Below are positions 27,405 to 36,621 of a DNA stretch of 36,621 nucleotides, one piece after another. How positions within the stretch are numbered: position 1 is the stretch's first letter; the number at the start of each line of letters is the position of its first letter. Made by a program: the position numbers and the translations under genes. The stretch lies in NCBI GenBank assembly GCA_010092845.1, contig JAADYW010000179.1, positions 1-36,621 of the forward strand, read 5' to 3'. The notes under the pieces are model-generated. The model was not told where the DNA came from. It did no database searches and saw nothing but the letters and a program-made list of their open reading frames with translations. Origin of the DNA: Chloroflexota bacterium. Lineage in GTDB: Bacteria; Chloroflexota; Anaerolineae; Aggregatilineales; J027.

Positions 27405-29501
27405 ATGGAACAACTCGTGACAGGCTTCCAACTGGTTTCCGATTACCAACCTACCGGCGACCAGCCACGGGCAATTACCCAGCTGGTTGATGGACTAAAT
27501 AGCGGGCACAAGCACCAGATCCTCCTGGGGGCAACCGGCACGGGGAAAACCTTTACGCTGGCCAATGTCATTGCTCAGGTCAACCGCCCCACCCTCATCA
27601 TCGCTCACAACAAGACCCTAGCCGCCCAGCTTTATACTGAGTTCAAGCAGTTCTTCCCTCGGAATGCAGTCGAGTACTTCGTCAGCTACTACGACTACTA
27701 CCAACCCGAGGCCTATATTGCCAAGCATGACCTCTACATCGAGAAAGATGCCGACATTAACGAAGATATTGACCGGCTGCGCCTGGCGGCGACGGTGTCG
27801 CTGGTCACCCGGCGTGATGTAGTTATTGTCGCATCGGTGTCGTGTATATATGGTATCGGCAACCCGATTGCCTGGAACAAAGTTGCCCTTGACCTCCATG
27901 AGGGCATGACGCTGCGGCGCGACCTCCTCCTGCGCCACTTGATCGGGATCTACTACACCCGAAATGATTTCGAGCTGCGACGCGGTACCTTGCGTGTGCG
28001 CGGCGATACCGTCGATATCTGGCCCCCCTACAATCAGACGGCAATCCGCGTTGCCATGTTCGGCGACGAGATTGAAGAAATCACCGAATTCGACCCGTTG
28101 ACCGGCGAAGTGCTCCGGCAAATGTCGAAAGTGTCAATCTACCCTGCCAAGCACTTCGTCACCGATGAAGAAAAGCGCGAAAAAGCGCTCCACGAGATCG
28201 AGATCGAGCTCGAGGTCCAGCTCTCGAATCTCAAGCAGGCTGGCAAGCTGGTTGAAGCCCAGCGCCTGGAACAACGCACCCGTTATGATCTGGAGATGAT
28301 GCGTGAAGTAGGCCATACCAGCGGCATTGAGAACTACTCCCGGCATCTCGATCAACGTCCCGCCGGCAGTGCGCCGTGGACCCTGCTCGACTATATGCCT
28401 GAAGACTATCTACTCGTCCTCGATGAGAGCCACATGACCGTGCCCCAGGTCCGCGGGATGTATAACGGGGACCGCTCACGTAAGCAGAATCTGGTGGATT
28501 ATGGCTTCCGTCTGCCCAGCGCACTTGATAACCGGCCGCTTAACTTCCCGGAATTCGAAGACCGGATGAGCCAGACGATTTACATGTCCGCCACACCGGG
28601 CCCCTATGAGCGCGAATGCGCCGAACAGGTTGTCGAGCAGGTCATTCGCCCGACCGGTATCGTTGATCCGATGGTCGAAGTGCGCCAGACCCGTGGCCAG
28701 GTTGACGACCTACTGGGCGAGGTTCAGCGCCGGGTCAGTATCGGGCAACGCGCGCTCATCGTCACCCTGACCCAGCGTATGGCCGAAGACCTCTCCGAAT
28801 ACTTGATCGAGATGGGGATCAAAACCCACTACTTGCACGCCGAAATCGACACCCTCGAACGCATCGAGATTCTGCGCGACCTGCGTTTGGGCGTCTATGA
28901 TGCCGTTGTTGGTGTCAATCTCCTGCGTGAGGGGTTGGACCTGCCAGAAGTCTCGCTGGTGGCAATTCTGGACGCTGACAAGGAAGGCTTCCTGCGCTCA
29001 ACCTCGGCGCTTATCCAGAATATCGGCCGCGCCGCCCGCCACATCCACGGACAGGTGATTCTCTACGCGGACCGCATCACCGAGGCGATGAAGAATGCCA
29101 TAGAAGAAACCAATCGGCGCCGTGAAATCCAGGAGGCTTATAACAAGGAGCATGGCATCGAACCGGCAACGATCATGAAGGAGATCCACGATCTCACTGA
29201 GCGTCTGCAAAGCCTACGCAACGAGCCCGCACATGGCCAAGACACAACAGATGAGGAGGGGACCATGCCAATTTCACCAGCCGAACTGACGACAGACGAA
29301 CTGTCCAGACTGGTCAAAGACCTGGAAGCTGAGATGAAGAAGGCCGCCAAGTCTCTAGAGTTCGAGAAAGCGGCTGTTCTACGAGATCAGATCATCGAGC
29401 TACGCCAGACGATGGTCCTTAAGCGCAATGAAGGCGGCGAACTATCGATGTCGCTCGTGCGCGAGAGCGAAGCGCCGCCCACTGGCAATGGCAGAAGCTG
29501 A
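27405..29501 (+). CDS. uvrB: Excinuclease ABC subunit B, UvrB (698 aa)
   Basis: UvrB is the damage-verifying helicase-like subunit of nucleotide excision repair. It receives DNA from UvrA and recruits UvrC for incision. Walker A GATGTGKT lies at residues 42-49, the DNA-inserting beta-hairpin is around [11 protein letters not shown] (about 95-105), helicase motifs include [37 protein letters not shown] and QNIGRAARH, and a C-terminal UVR domain [24 protein letters not shown] mediates UvrC/UvrA contact. The length is typical. SD GGAAGG sits close to the ATG. A perfect SOS box overlaps the promoter, so DNA damage probably induces it. Confidence 0.97.
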   Translation: MEQLVTGFQLVSDYQPTGDQPRAITQLVDGLNSGHKHQILLGATGTGKTFTLANVIAQVNRPTLIIAHNKTLAAQLYTEFKQFFPRNAVEYFVSYYDYYQPEAYIAKHDLYIEKDADINEDIDRLRLAATVSLVTRRDVVIVASVSCIYGIGNPIAWNKVALDLHEGMTLRRDLLLRHLIGIYYTRNDFELRRGTLRVRGDTVDIWPPYNQTAIRVAMFGDEIEEITEFDPLTGEVLRQMSKVSIYPAKHFVTDEEKREKALHEIEIELEVQLSNLKQAGKLVEAQRLEQRTRYDLEMMREVGHTSGIENYSRHLDQRPAGSAPWTLLDYMPEDYLLVLDESHMTVPQVRGMYNGDRSRKQNLVDYGFRLPSALDNRPLNFPEFEDRMSQTIYMSATPGPYERECAEQVVEQVIRPTGIVDPMVEVRQTRGQVDDLLGEVQRRVSIGQRALIVTLTQRMAEDLSEYLIEMGIKTHYLHAEIDTLERIEILRDLRLGVYDAVVGVNLLREGLDLPEVSLVAILDADKEGFLRSTSALIQNIGRAARHIHGQVILYADRITEAMKNAIEETNRRREIQEAYNKEHGIEPATIMKEIHDLTERLQSLRNEPAHGQDTTDEEGTMPISPAELTTDELSRLVKDLEAEMKKAAKSLEFEKAAVLRDQIIELRQTMVLKRNEGGELSMSLVRESEAPPTGNGRS

Positions 29502-29533
29502 CTCCCGCTAACCTGTCGATCATCCTGATCACG

Positions 29534-29567
29534 AACGGCCAGGCCAGATTGGACCCTGGCCGTTTTT
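29534..29567 (+). terminator. Intrinsic terminator after uvrB
   Basis: The arms AACGGCCAGG and CCTGGCCGTT (10 bp, perfect) enclose an 11-base loop and lead into a five-T tract about 30 bases after the uvrB stop. Confidence 0.92.
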
Positions 29568-29697
29568 GATTCTATAGAGACAGATACCCGGACGAAAAGA
29601 AGTTCCTATGTTTGAGAAATTTCAGCCACTTAGATAAGAAATGCGCATATACTGGTAATAGCTTAAATTACTCGCGGTAAAAGGACTTTAACTAGTC

Positions 29698-32600
29698 ATG
29701 ACTAAGTCCCCATTGCCTCTCCTTGCAGCGCTCATTATTGTCCTTCTTATCAATTCAATGGTACTATTCGGCGGCAGCAACAACATTAGCCTCGCCCAAG
29801 ACTCTTCCCGTCCAGCCAGCCATGCGATCATTGAGTCCGACGCTCGACGTGTGGTGCAAAACGGCGACTGGCACCAACAGGTATCCAGTTCAGCGAGCGG
29901 AGCCAGCTACCTATATAGCAGCGGGGCCGACACAGATACATTAACCCTGGCCTTTACGGGCACATCCGTGGAAATCGTCTATGTCAGTCACCCGGACCTG
30001 GGCAGCTTCGCGATTGAGATTGATGGCACCGTTAGGCGCTCGGTCATTGCTACCAGTGAAGCAGCCGAGTTCGACGAGCGTGCCCGGATTGACTACCTGG
30101 AGGATACGAGCCATACCCTACGCATCTATCCCATAGATGGTATTGTTGCCATAGATGCCTTTGTGGTACCGCTGGCCGATGGTACGGCCGGCACCGCGAT
30201 GGCGGACGCCGCGTCCGCAGAGCTACTCCATGAGCCTTCCGGATTGGTCTATCGCACGGAACCGATTTACATCTGGGATACCATCCCGGAAGCGACATGG
30301 TACCAAATCTATATCGGCACTGCCAGCGGCACCAAAGTACATGCGCAGTGGTATCAAGTAGACGCGGCCCCAGAACTCACCTGTGATACCGCCTATTGTC
30401 GCCTGGACTCACCGGTGATCCTGACACCCGGTGGCTACTCGTGGTGGATCCAACCGTATTTCGCCAGCGCTGCTGGTGAGTGGCATGGGCCGCTCGCCTT
30501 TGGCATCCGCGAAACATCTGCAAACGTGGCTGTAGAACGCATCTCGCGCGTATCTGTTTCTAGCACAGGGGATCAGGCCACGGGCGGTACAAACAACGAC
30601 TATGTAAGCATATCAGGGGATGGTCGCTATGTGGTCTTTCAATCCGAGGCCACCAATCTGGTACCAGGTGATACCAATGGCAGAAGCGATATCTTCTTGC
30701 ATGATCGCCAGACAGGTGAAACCACCCGAGTTTCGGTTGATAGTTCAGGCCAACAGGCCAACCACAACTCTCGCCATCCGGCAATCTCGAGCGACGGGCG
30801 TTATATCGCGTTTTCCTCTCAGGCCACCAATCTGGTACCAGGTGATACCAATGAGCAGATCGATGTCTTTGTCCACGACCGGGTAAGCGGTGAGACGACA
30901 CGGGTATCGGTGGCCACTGGCGGCGGACAATCGGAAAGCGCCGCCGGCACGGGTTATGAAGTCGGCTGGCCAGATCTGTCCGCAGACGGCCGCTACGTGG
31001 TCTTCCGCTCGGATGCCAGCGATCTGGTAGCCGGCGACACCAACGGCCACGCAGATATCTTCCTGCATGACCGGGACACGCAGACAACCACGTTGGTATC
31101 TATCTCATCGACAGAAGCCCAGATCGATCGGGAAGCCAGAGAAGCCCAGGCCCAGATCTCAGGGGATGGCAACTCTGTGGTGTTCGCATCAACCGCGACA
31201 AATCTGGACCCACGCGCTCAAGGTGACTTCGTGCAGGTCTTTCTGAGAGACCTGCAAACTGGCACCACCGAGTTGATCTCTTTTTCGACGGATGGCCTTG
31301 CCGCCGGCAACATGCGGTCACAGAATCCTGATGTTTCTTACAATGGGCGTTATGTAGCGTACGCTTCCGACGCGACTAACCTGGTTGCCAATGATACCAA
31401 CGCCAGCAGCGATATCTTCCTCCGCGACCGGGATACAGGTGTGACGCATCTGGTCTCAGTAAGCAGCACGGGCGAACAGGGCAACGCGGCTTCGTTCGGT
31501 AAACCAGGGATTTCGACAGATGGACGTCTCATCATATTCACCTCATTGGCCACAAACCTAGTACCTGGCGATAGCAATGCCACCCAGGATCTCTTTCTGC
31601 ATGACCACCAGAACGGTGACACGCTTCGGTTGTCGGTGACCCATATCGGTGAAGATGCCAATTACCCCAGCGGAAGCGGCGGCCCGCTTGAATTGGGTCC
31701 TCAGATCGCGATTAGCGGGGATGGATCAGCCGCGGCCTTCCCTTCCCTTGCCAGCAACCTGGTGTTGGATGACACCAATGGCCTTGAAGACGTGTTCGTG
31801 GCAGATCTGGCTTTTCCGCTGACGGATGCGCCTAATCCGATCGCACCAAGCTCGACCATCATAGATAGCTACCCGAGTTTTACCTGGGACAAACTCGCGC
31901 TGGCAAACGGTTACCGGCTCACGGTACTTGACGCCAGCGAACAGCCCGTATTTGATCGACTTTACACCGCGACTGAAGCATGCGCCCCAACGACGTGCCA
32001 GGTCACACCACCATCGGGTTTTGCCAACGGTGATTACACCTGGACACTATACGGCTACAATCCACTTGGCCAGGGGCCGGCCAGCGCACCGCTGGCCTTC
32101 ACACTGGATGCGCCACTGCCCGGTAGCATTGTGATAACCTCGCCTTCGGGCGAAATAACCGACACTTACCAGCCACGCTTCGAATGGAGCCCCGCAACAC
32201 ACGCCACCGGATATGCGCTTGAAGTCCGCAATGGCCAAGCGAGTGTTGTGGTCGCCACGGAGATTGATGCGGCTAACTGCAGTACCAGTTGTACATTTAC
32301 GCCGGCGGACGGATTTATTCCAGGGGATTATTCCTGGCGTGTTCGGGGCCTGAATACTGCCGGCACCGGCCCCTGGACAAGCGACACGGACTTCAGCATC
32401 AATCTCGGGCGCATTACGCCCCAATCCCCCGATGGTGGCACTATTGAAGCCGCCCCTAGCTTTACCTGGTCCGAGGCGCCAGCGGCGACCTGGTACCGGT
32501 TGAAAATCGAGGCAGATGGCAGTATGAAAATTCACCACGACGTGTGGTACCAAGCGAGCGCAATTTGCGAGGGCGGAACCTGTGTCGTTGCTTCTCCGGT

Positions 32601-32850
32601 TGTGCTTTCCACTGGTAACTATGTCTGGCAAATTCAGAGCTATGGCACCGACTACGGCCCTGGAGCCTGGAACAGCCCGACAGCCTTCACGCTTCTGGCA
32701 CCAATCCATATGTCGCCTGACGCCGAGGCCGTCGTAGATGACCAACTTGATGGTGCTGTCCAGCTCGCCTGGGCGGAGCTTACCGGTAGCGGGTGGTACG
32801 AGGTGTACGTCTCTGGCCAAGAAAGCTATCTCTATAACCAGTGGCATTAA
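29698..32850 (+). CDS. Secreted beta-propeller/FN3-like repeat protein, N-terminal part ending at an in-frame TAA (1050 aa)
   Basis: This is a large exported, probably surface-associated, protein of unknown role. MTKSPLPLLAALIIVLLINSMVLF is a signal peptide. Next comes a beta-sandwich-like domain (about 45-160), one FN3-like W-rich repeat with a Cys pair (about 180-270), then seven blades of about 58-63 residues of the form VSISGDGRYVVF...ATNLVPGDTNG..DIFLHDRQTGETT. The blade pattern resembles PD40/TolB-like propellers, and seven blades make a closed propeller. Three and a half further FN3-like repeats follow (PSFTW..., ICxxxxC, WxVRxxNxxGxGPW). The frame stops at TAA 32848-32850 in the middle of a repeat, while the same frame stays open to 34485. 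Function could be adhesion or polymer binding; no catalytic motif is visible. Confidence 0.85.
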   Translation: MTKSPLPLLAALIIVLLINSMVLFGGSNNISLAQDSSRPASHAIIESDARRVVQNGDWHQQVSSSASGASYLYSSGADTDTLTLAFTGTSVEIVYVSHPDLGSFAIEIDGTVRRSVIATSEAAEFDERARIDYLEDTSHTLRIYPIDGIVAIDAFVVPLADGTAGTAMADAASAELLHEPSGLVYRTEPIYIWDTIPEATWYQIYIGTASGTKVHAQWYQVDAAPELTCDTAYCRLDSPVILTPGGYSWWIQPYFASAAGEWHGPLAFGIRETSANVAVERISRVSVSSTGDQATGGTNNDYVSISGDGRYVVFQSEATNLVPGDTNGRSDIFLHDRQTGETTRVSVDSSGQQANHNSRHPAISSDGRYIAFSSQATNLVPGDTNEQIDVFVHDRVSGETTRVSVATGGGQSESAAGTGYEVGWPDLSADGRYVVFRSDASDLVAGDTNGHADIFLHDRDTQTTTLVSISSTEAQIDREAREAQAQISGDGNSVVFASTATNLDPRAQGDFVQVFLRDLQTGTTELISFSTDGLAAGNMRSQNPDVSYNGRYVAYASDATNLVANDTNASSDIFLRDRDTGVTHLVSVSSTGEQGNAASFGKPGISTDGRLIIFTSLATNLVPGDSNATQDLFLHDHQNGDTLRLSVTHIGEDANYPSGSGGPLELGPQIAISGDGSAAAFPSLASNLVLDDTNGLEDVFVADLAFPLTDAPNPIAPSSTIIDSYPSFTWDKLALANGYRLTVLDASEQPVFDRLYTATEACAPTTCQVTPPSGFANGDYTWTLYGYNPLGQGPASAPLAFTLDAPLPGSIVITSPSGEITDTYQPRFEWSPATHATGYALEVRNGQASVVVATEIDAANCSTSCTFTPADGFIPGDYSWRVRGLNTAGTGPWTSDTDFSINLGRITPQSPDGGTIEAAPSFTWSEAPAATWYRLKIEADGSMKIHHDVWYQASAICEGGTCVVASPVVLSTGNYVWQIQSYGTDYGPGAWNSPTAFTLLAPIHMSPDAEAVVDDQLDGAVQLAWAELTGSGWYEVYVSGQESYLYNQWH
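30647..30853 (+). repeat. Exact 33-bp direct repeat within adjacent propeller blades
   Basis: AGGCCACCAATCTGGTACCA... (33 bases) occurs identically at 30647-30679 and 30821-30853, exactly 174 bases (58 codons) apart, encoding ATNLVPGDTN in blades 1 and 2. Identity at third positions indicates recent blade duplication or gene conversion. Confidence 0.85.
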
Positions 32851-34485
32851 AACACCATCTGCTCAGACGAGCAGTGCGTACTTACTCTGCCTCGCTTACC
32901 CAAAAACGGCCGCTATACCTGGTGGCTTAGGGCCTGGCACGAAGATGGCGTCGGGGCCTGGAGCACTAGCCGCAGCTTCACCCTGGATCTGCCAGCACCT
33001 GGCCAGGCCACGCTCCTGACGCCCGATTCGGAGATCCAGGATGGAGATCCGGACTTCACCTGGAACCCTGTCAATGGGACGACCTGGTATCGCCTCTGGG
33101 TAGACAATCCGCAAGGCAAGATTTTCGACCAGTGGTTCCGCGCAGAAGAAATCTGCACGGCCGTCTGCATAGTGAATCCGGGGCTATCACTAGCTGAAGG
33201 GGACTACCGTTGGTATATCCTGACCTATGGTCAAGGCGGCGAGAGTCCTGAATGGTCGAGCCAGCAAAGCTTCAGTGTCGATCTCCCCGAGGCTAGCCAA
33301 CTTGTCAACCTTACCCAGCAGGTGGAGCGAGGCCGGCCGCAATTGACCTGGGAAGGTGATCTCGACGTCTATGAATGGTACAACATCTACATGAAAGGCC
33401 CAGCAGGCAAAGTCCTGGACCAATGGTATCGGCGCTCAGATCCGGCCTTCGAATGCGTTGCCGGGCAATGCACCTTCAATACCGACCTCTACTTAGCTCA
33501 GGGCGAACACCAATGGTGGGTCAGGGCCTGGACCACCGCCGGAAACGGTCCCTGGAATAACGAGCCTGGGGTTTTCACCATCGATCCTGTCGTCCCCGAT
33601 CCCCCAGATCCTGCCCACGTCGAGATCCTTGACACGGGTATTCCCGGCTACAAACACTATCGCTGGGAACCGGTCGCCGGAGCATCATGGTACCAGGCTT
33701 TGATCAAGCGCGGCAGCACGACCGTTCACGAGGTCTGGTATCTCCACGCCGATATCTGCACCGATACACGCTGTGAAATCACGCCCTCGCTCTACCTGGT
33801 GAATGGCGACCATACACTGGCGCTTCGGTCCTGGGGCCCCGGGGGTACTGGAATCTGGTCCACACCTGTGTCGTTCGACATTAGCGCCGGTGAGCCGCAA
33901 TTAGCGATACTAGATACACCAACCGGTCTGCAGACCAGCAACAATCCTCTGTTCACATGGCAACCCGCTGCTGGCGCGTCGTGGTACCGTCTGATTGTCA
34001 AAAACGATGCCGGCCAGACTTTCTTTGATCGCTGGATACATGCATCTGGAATCTGCGCCACGACCTGCACCCTGGATACAGATCTGTCTCTGGCCAACGA
34101 CGACTACTCCGCCTGGCTGCAGACATACGGTCCGAAAGGAACGGGACCAATGAATACAGGCCAGGGATTCACGGTTGCGGTTCCCATCCCCGCAGCTCCG
34201 ACACTGCTAGGCCCAGCCGACGGTACTGTCTTCGCACCGGGAACCGTGAGTTTCTCGTGGACCAAAGAGCAATATACGACCTGGCAGCGTGTGCAAATCT
34301 ATGACGCCAGCGATCGGATTGTACTGGATGAATGGTATCAAAACGGGCACGTTTGCAGCGCTAGCGAATGCGAATTGCAGATCAGCCTCCCCGAAGGGCA
34401 CCTCTTCTGGCAGGTGAAGGCCTGGAGCCAGGCCGGTGAAGGTCCCTGGAGCGCAGAGACCCGTAGTCTAACGATCTTGCCTTAG
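32851..34485 (+). pseudogene. In-frame continuation of the repeat protein after the internal stop (545 codons)
   Basis: The frame of the upstream CDS continues without another stop from 32851 to TAG at 34485. It completes the interrupted repeat (NTICSDEQCVLTLP...YTWWLRAW) and adds five more full FN3-like repeats of about 95 residues, each with W-rich strands, a QWY/RWI-type element and a C-x4/5-C pair. The track start at 33172 is only a GTG within this frame; no SD or plausible start marks a separate gene. Either the gene is a nonsense-interrupted pseudogene, the stop is a sequence error, or the stop is read through. The end (RSLTILP) has no sorting motif or membrane anchor. Confidence 0.7.
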
Positions 34486-34510
34486 AACAAGCCAAAAAGC
34501 GCAGCAATGC

Positions 34511-34539
34511 GAAAAGGGGGCCTCGCAGCAATGCCCCCT
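34511..34539 (-). terminator. Terminator of the amylase/permease operon
   Basis: Read on the minus strand, AGGGGGC-(11 nt)-GCCCCCT is followed by TTTT, 25 bases after the amylase stop. The hairpin lies between two convergent genes and may also help end the repeat-protein transcript. Confidence 0.75.
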
Positions 34540-34563
34540 CACCTCATTGGCGATCATTCTGCT

Positions 34564-36174
34564 TCAGCGCCGGTGGGCGAGCAATTCACGGTAGGAGGCG
34601 AGCAAGTCTTGATCCTGGTCATCGCCCCACAGCATTGGTTCTCGGCTGACCTCAAGGCCGGCGGCGGACTTGCCCGCACGCTGGCTCAGGCCAACCTCCG
34701 TCCCATAGTAGATGATGGGTGGTTGGGGGAGCTTCATCTGCGCCGCGGCGGCCGCTTTCAGCCTGGTCTTATCGCCATTCGCCATATACAGGAAGCGGTC
34801 CATATCATGATTGTCGATGAAGGTGGGCATGATGAAATCCCCAGCTTGCGCGAAATAAGCATAGTGACGCTCGACGAAGCGCCAGAAATCGTCAGGGGTG
34901 CTGGTCTGGTGTGCAAAGGTCGCACGTAGTGCCTCCTCCATCTGGAAATCCAGGCAACCATCGAGGCGACCGATATAGGGCAGGATCGATGCTGGCTGGT
35001 CGACAATCTCACCAAAACAGAAGCTCTCCGGATTAGCAGCACGACATGCCGCCCGAAAATCGACCCAGAAGCCAGGGCCAGGACCATTAGCGTAGTCCAG
35101 GCGATAGCCATCAACCCCAGCCCGGTTGATCCAATACTGCGCAATATCATACAACCATTGGCGTGCTGCCGGGTTCTCGGCATTAATCTGCGGCATGGAG
35201 CGCACACCAAAAAAAGTCCGGTAACCAGCCTCCGAGTCATCGAAACTAAACCAGTCGCGATACGGGCTATTAGGGCTATTGAGAGCATCCTGGAAGACCG
35301 GCGACGCGCTGGAGATATGATTGCAGACCATATCAAGCACAATCCGGATGCCGCGCTGGTGCGCTGCCTCCACCAACGCACTCAGCGCCTCCTCGCCACC
35401 CAGACGCGGCTCGATTGTGTAATAGTCGATAATGTCATAGCCATGAGTGGAGGGGCTTTTCCAGATTGGGGTGAGCCAGATACACGTCGCACCCAGTGCC
35501 TCGATGTAGTCCAGCTTGTCGCGAACCCCCCACAGCGTACCGCCGTGGATATCCTGCAGATCCCGTGCAGGGCGCCACTCCTGATCATCGCCTGGATAGA
35601 AGCGATCGACAAAGATCTCATAGATAACCGCGTCTCGCGCCCAGGCTGGTGGGAGCAGGTTGTCCACGTGGTAGCTGAAGCTATGGCCTTCGCCTGACGT
35701 TGGAATTGTGATTTCTTGAATCGAATCACCACGGAAGAAAGCCGCCGCCGCCTGCTCGGCGACATCCTGCGCAACTGGCCAATCGGCGAAGATCTCGGGA
35801 CCATCATCTGTCCAGGCGCCGATACGATAGCGCACCACCGTATGCTCCGGTTGAGGCGGCAACTCACCCTGCCAGTGCGCAACGTAGCCCCAGGCAATCG
35901 CGTCCCAGACCACGGCGCGCTTTTCCAGAAATCGCACGTGACCATTCTGAGCACGGCCGCGTGATCCGGCTGGCTGACTTCCGTCTAGCGTGTAGTAACA
36001 AGCCACGTGATCCGCTGCGGTATCGATACCTATGGTTACGCTCAAGAATACTGGCTCACCTGGTAGAGGATCAACAGGGTCCAGCCGGTGAAGATGCTGG
36101 ACCCCGTTATGTGCTGCACGGTGGTGAACGAGCTTCAGCTCATCGGTGGCGAAAGTGCCAAAGATGAAGTCCAT
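34564..36174 (-). CDS. Glycoside hydrolase family 13 alpha-amylase-type enzyme (536 aa)
   Basis: This enzyme hydrolyses or rearranges alpha-glucosidic bonds. An N-terminal beta-domain (about 1-170, VTIGIDTAADHVACYYTLDGSQP) resembles carbohydrate-binding domains of neopullulanase/maltogenic enzymes. The (beta/alpha)8 barrel then starts at WARDAVIYEIFVDRFYPGD. GH13 conserved regions are DMVCNHIS, GYRLDYANG (nucleophile Asp), FCFGEIVD (acid Glu) and FIDNHDMDRF (third Asp). The protein ends at ASYRELLAHRR, immediately after the barrel, so the usual C-terminal beta-sandwich is missing. There is no signal peptide, so it is likely intracellular, acting on imported oligosaccharides. Its ATG directly abuts the permease stop, which makes it co-operonic. 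Confidence 0.92.
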   Translation of the reverse strand: MDFIFGTFATDELKLVHHRAAHNGVQHLHRLDPVDPLPGEPVFLSVTIGIDTAADHVACYYTLDGSQPAGSRGRAQNGHVRFLEKRAVVWDAIAWGYVAHWQGELPPQPEHTVVRYRIGAWTDDGPEIFADWPVAQDVAEQAAAAFFRGDSIQEITIPTSGEGHSFSYHVDNLLPPAWARDAVIYEIFVDRFYPGDDQEWRPARDLQDIHGGTLWGVRDKLDYIEALGATCIWLTPIWKSPSTHGYDIIDYYTIEPRLGGEEALSALVEAAHQRGIRIVLDMVCNHISSASPVFQDALNSPNSPYRDWFSFDDSEAGYRTFFGVRSMPQINAENPAARQWLYDIAQYWINRAGVDGYRLDYANGPGPGFWVDFRAACRAANPESFCFGEIVDQPASILPYIGRLDGCLDFQMEEALRATFAHQTSTPDDFWRFVERHYAYFAQAGDFIMPTFIDNHDMDRFLYMANGDKTRLKAAAAAQMKLPQPPIIYYGTEVGLSQRAGKSAAGLEVSREPMLWGDDQDQDLLASYRELLAHRR

Positions 36175-36621
36175 TTAGCCCTTGACCGATCCGGCAGTCA
36201 GGCCACCGACAATATAATCCTGCATCAGCAGGTACATCACCACGACGGGGATAGCCCCCAAGAGCGCCCCGGCGGCAAACACCCCCCATTCTTGCGAGAA
36301 CTGATCACCAAGGAAGAGGTTCAAACCAACCGCCAGCGTTTGCTCATTGGTATCCTTGAGCAACGTGAGCGCAATGATGTAGTCATTGTAGGTAGCGATA
36401 AAGGTCAGGATCGCGACCACCGCCAGGATCGGGCGCACCAGCGGGAAGAGAATGCGCCAGAAAATCTGCCAGTTGGAGGCGCCGTCGATTCTACCCGATT
36501 CATCGAGGTCTCTTGGAATAGAGTCGAAGTACCCCTTCATCAGCCAGGTGTTGATGCCCAAGGCACCACCCAGATAGACCAGAATCAGGCCCCCATGCGC
36601 ATTCAACCCAAACGACGGAAC
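36175..36621 (-). CDS. Carbohydrate ABC transporter permease, MalG-like, 5' truncated by window edge (≥148 aa)
   Basis: This is the membrane-spanning subunit of a sugar ABC importer. The open frame runs to the last base of the window (upstream codons read [11 protein letters not shown]), so the ORF-track start at 36606 (a TTG codon) is artificial. The EAA loop that docks the ATPase is visible as [25 protein letters not shown], followed by spans [18 protein letters not shown] and [23 protein letters not shown]. The C-terminal LTAGSVKG is typical of MalG-type permeases. It directly precedes the GH13 gene, implying uptake of maltose or other alpha-glucans. Confidence 0.93.
   Translation of the reverse strand, partial: VPSFGLNAHGGLILVYLGGALGINTWLMKGYFDSIPRDLDESGRIDGASNWQIFWRILFPLVRPILAVVAILTFIATYNDYIIALTLLKDTNEQTLAVGLNLFLGDQFSQEWGVFAAGALLGAIPVVVMYLLMQDYIVGGLTAGSVKG

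Noticed and set aside
26-32850. Possible reassignment of TAA to a sense codon, prompted by two internal TAAs (groEL and the repeat protein)
   Set aside because: TAA serves as the normal terminal stop of groEL (1046-1048), the ABC permease, the hydrogenase beta and alpha subunits and others, so it is a real stop in this genome.
33172-34485. Separate gene beginning at 33172
   Set aside because: It is in the same frame as the upstream repeat protein, the frame is already open from 32851, and 33172 is a GTG in the middle of a repeat without an RBS.
1-36621. CRISPR arrays, insertion sequences, tRNA or rRNA genes
   Set aside because: No regularly spaced short repeats, transposase ORFs, terminal inverted repeats, cloverleaf-like or rRNA-like sequences were seen; the regular repeats at 30.5-34.5 kb are protein-coding domains.

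Overview
This 36.6 kb window is ordinary bacterial DNA with moderately high GC, dense coding and short intergenic gaps. The gene families fit an uncultured member of the Chloroflexota (Anaerolineae-like): a GroEL ending in GGMGGMY, a group 3b type NAD(P)-linked [NiFe] hydrogenase, tandem secreted M1 peptidases, a large beta-propeller/FN3-like surface protein, and a sugar ABC locus. This placement is inference from gene content; no rRNA or other decisive marker is present. Both ends cut genes (groEL on the left, a sugar permease on the right). The length is typical of a fosmid insert, although that cannot be proven from the sequence.

Layout, left to right. (1) 1-1.1 kb: 3' part of groEL, with an in-frame TAA near the window edge and a strong terminator. 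(2) 1.2-4.4 kb, minus: a two-gene MacB/LolCDE-like ABC exporter (ATPase and an 8-TM FtsX-type permease). (3) 4.6-5.8 kb: a fold-type I PLP aminotransferase. (4) 5.8-13.6 kb, plus: a compact hydrogenase operon in the order beta (Fe-S), stand-alone cNMP-binding-domain protein, gamma (flavin/NAD(P)), delta (small), alpha (large), maturation endopeptidase, hypF, and a small protein at the position expected for hypC. Its promoter has a perfect TATAAT abutting an 18-bp palindrome that resembles a Rex (NADH/NAD+ sensor) or CRP-type operator. (5) 13.8-16.0 kb, minus: pgeF-yggS-yggT-DUF167 housekeeping cluster. (6) 16.0-18.6 kb, plus: a leader with a candidate terminated small RNA, then greA and lysS. 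(7) 18.7-19.8 kb: a soluble PAS histidine kinase with an atypical H-box. (8) 20.0-23.2 kb: two tandem M1-family metallopeptidase paralogues, one a lipoprotein and one secreted. (9) 23.2-24.2 kb, minus: D-lactate dehydrogenase type enzyme. (10) 24.5-27.2 kb: aconitase. (11) 27.4-29.5 kb: uvrB preceded by a perfect GAAC-N4-GTTC SOS box next to its -10. (12) 29.7-34.5 kb: a 1,595-codon secreted repeat protein (seven-bladed propeller within ten FN3-like repeats) interrupted by one in-frame TAA. (13) 34.6-36.6 kb, minus: GH13 alpha-amylase family enzyme directly behind a MalG-like sugar permease.

Functionally, the hydrogenase operon (H2/NAD(P)H balancing), the putative Rex-type operator, D-LDH and the sugar/amylase locus suggest a fermentative or facultatively anaerobic heterotroph that disposes of or recovers reductant through H2 and lactate. 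No mobile elements, CRISPR arrays, tRNAs or rRNAs were found. The items most worth a second look are the operator-regulated hydrogenase operon with its DNA-binding-free cNMP-domain protein and Cys-less HypC-like protein, the stop-interrupted repeat protein, and the greA-leader small RNA candidate.
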